Below the pieces are notes generated by a model. It did no database searches, was not told the DNA's origin, and saw nothing but the letters and a program-made list of their open reading frames with translations. From Nemertoderma westbladi (lineage: Eukaryota; Xenacoelomorpha; Nemertodermatida; Nemertodermatidae), in the NCBI GenBank assembly GCA_032718475.1, contig JAUCBJ010007108.1, positions 1 to 64,000 of the forward strand: a stretch of 64,000 nucleotides of DNA, written 5' to 3'. Numbering within the stretch: position 1 is the first letter of the stretch; the number at the start of each line of letters is the position of its first letter. Below are positions 62,319 to 64,000 of the stretch, one piece after another. The position numbers were made by a program, and so were the translations under genes.

Positions 62319-64000
62319 AATTCATTGGAACAACGATATTGATGTCAATTATCCGTTTGCCAAGTACGAGAGCCTACTGGTCTAAGAATCTTCGCATTTC
62401 GCTAATTGCCGATATACTGAACTGAATGTTAATCGATGGGAGGATACACAACCTTCACTTTAACGATAGCTCACAAATTGACAAAGATAACATAGACCGA
62501 CTTTTCAAATTCCGCCTAATTCTAGAATCAGTTCAGAAAACGTTTCTTGCGCTTCCTAAGGAATCTGAATTATCCCGTGACGAACAAGTAATACCATTCA
62601 AGGGCCGAAGTACTTTGAAGAAGTACAATCCGAAGAATCCACATAAATGGGGATATGTAATGTATGTTCTTTGTGGGAGTTCCGGAATGGCTATGTATTA
62701 GAGTTTAGTACAGGACAAGTTACGATGGCTACAGATGAGCCAAACATAGGGGCCAGCTCCAGTTACTATGGCTCCTGGTGAGCCAAACATAGGGGCCAGC
62801 TCCAGTTACTATGGCTCCTGAAGAGCCAAACATAGGGGCCAGCTCCAAAACAATGGCTCCATATGAGCCAAACATAGGGGCCAGCTCCAGGTACTATGGC
62901 TTCTGATGAGCCAAACATAGGGGCTAGCTCCAGTTACTATGGCTCCTGATGAGCCAAACATAGGGGCCAGCTCCAGTTACTATGGCTCCTGATGAGCCAA
63001 ACATAGGGGCCAGCTCCAGTTACGATGGCTACAGATGAGCTAAACATAGGGGCCAGCTCCAGTTACTATGGCTCCTGATGAGCCAAACATAGGGGCCAGC
63101 TCCAGTTACTATGGCTCCTGATGAGCCAAACATAGGGGCCAGCTCCAGTTACTATGGCTCCTGATGAGCCAAACATAGGGGCCAGCTCCAGTTACTATGG
63201 CTCCTGATGAGCCAAACATAGGGGCCAGCTCCAGTTACTATGGCTCCTGATGAGCCAAACATAGGGGCCAGCTCCAGTTACTATGGCTCCTGATGAGCCA
63301 AACATAGGGGCCAGCTCCAGTTACTATGGCTCCTGATGAGCCAAACATAGGGGCCAGCTCCAGTTACTATGGCTCCTGATGAGCCAAACATAGGGGCCAG
63401 CTCCAGTTACTATGGCTCCTGATGAGCCAAACATAGGGGCCAGCTCCAGTTACTATGGCTCCTGATGAGCCAAACATAGGGGCCAGCTCCAGTTACTATG
63501 GCTCCTGATGAGCCAAACATAGGGGCCAGCTCCAGTTACTATGGCTCCTGATGAGCCAAACATAGGGGCCAGCTCCAGTTACTATGGCTCCTGATGAGCC
63601 AAACATAGGGGCCAGCTCCAATATTATAATTCGATTATGCAGATCCGTTCCACGTCACATGAATCATGGAGTATACTTTGATAATTATTTTACTTCCATC
63701 GATTTACAAGTTTCACTGAGTTATTCGGAGAACTAGCATTGGGTACAGCGCGATCTAACAGACTGAGGGGCTGAGGGGGTGAGGGGCTGCATGATGAGAG
63801 AGGACAATGAGATGAAGAAGAGAGGATCTTATGATGAACGGGTTTGTACCGTTGATGGGCAGGAACTTAGTTGTGTCAAGTGGCATTCTATCTTTTCTCC
63901 ATCTTCGTTGGAAGCCAACCCGTTGGAACTGTGAAACGTTAAAGTCCTAACGAGTAAATTAGACGTAGATTGTCCCGCAGTAATCAAAGTTTACAATCGA
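62319..64000 (+). pseudogene. piggyBac transposase, interrupted by a minisatellite and cut by the window edge
   Basis: DDE_Tnp_1_7-type transposase. Pieces in order: RLPSTRAYWSKNLRISLIA; LHFNDSSQIDKDNIDRLFKF; SRDEQVIPFKGRSTLKKYNP with the first catalytic Asp; HKWGYVMYVLCGSSG. After a frame change near 62697 comes LEFSTGQVTMATDEPNIGASS. Then a 43-bp tandem array, then NIIIRLCRSVPRH and GVYFDNYFTS with the second Asp (from about 63626), and finally DGQELSCVKWH and DVDCPAVIKVYN at the window end. Stops lie at 62423-62425, in the SENxHW region near 63733, and near 63931. Dead copy. Terminal repeats are not visible. Confidence 0.9.
62715..63619. repeat. 43-bp minisatellite derived from the piggyBac coding sequence, about 21 copies
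   Basis: Unit contains 'gatgagccaaacatagggg' and 'ccagctccagttactatggc'. One unit in frame reads DEPNIGASS, the piggyBac motif that precedes the VVLRL-like strand, and the last unit runs directly into NIIIRL. Each unit also has a GGCTC/GAGCC short hairpin. Because 43 is not a multiple of 3 the frame rotates through the array. Confidence 0.93.

Overview
The window is animal nuclear DNA, AT-rich and dense in repeats. Three host genes can be supported. NIPBL/Nipped-B (cohesin loader, 8120-14128, +) is one uninterrupted 2002-codon frame. A coiled-coil protein of unknown function (20570-21922, -) is also a single frame. SCAMP (secretory carrier membrane protein, from 47290, +) has four phase-compatible exons with GT-AG introns, and its 3' exons are not visible. 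The mobile elements (BEL/Pao, Merlin, piggyBac, an Academ-like element, APE-type LINE) are typical of aquatic invertebrates and fish. I cannot name the species. A strong excess of the palindrome TAGGCCTA in single-copy DNA may be a useful genome signature.

Layout. 1-8100: patchwork of old repeats (LTR end, fold-back elements, a MITE, C/G-rich tandem blocks, an integrase fragment). 8120-14128: NIPBL. 14317-22100: a 35-bp minisatellite of about 58 copies, AT-rich DNA with smaller satellites, then the coiled-coil gene on the opposite strand. 22545-24147 and 42794-42888: a minisatellite with BamHI-like sites that was split by an 18.6-kb BEL/Pao LTR element (24148-42788, minus strand). That element has near-identical LTRs and two large unrecognised frames between integrase and 3' LTR. 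43536-47060: small fold-back repeats, including a 158-bp hairpin with perfect 72-bp arms. 47290-50491: SCAMP exons 1-4, with two minisatellites filling most of intron 3. 51366-52761: a complete-ended Merlin transposon with perfect inverted repeats and a 9-bp target duplication. 53025-62262: a LINE split by a 6.8-kb Academ-like element with long terminal inverted repeats, itself carrying a MITE in one terminus. 62319-64000: a piggyBac transposase whose own coding sequence has been expanded into a 43-bp minisatellite.

How the parts relate. The host genes do not form a pathway: NIPBL loads cohesin on chromatin, SCAMP acts in membrane traffic, and the coiled-coil protein is unassigned. Each has an acceptor-like pyrimidine-AG 18-51 bases before its ATG, which suggests a 5' UTR intron or spliced-leader trans-splicing. 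The rest is a record of nested insertion and tandem expansion. Two cases are clear: a satellite that received an LTR element, and a satellite that grew out of a transposase gene. The best candidate for something undescribed is the BEL/Pao element with its two accessory frames (426 and 943 codons), one of them with a Cys/His cluster and a strongly basic tail.
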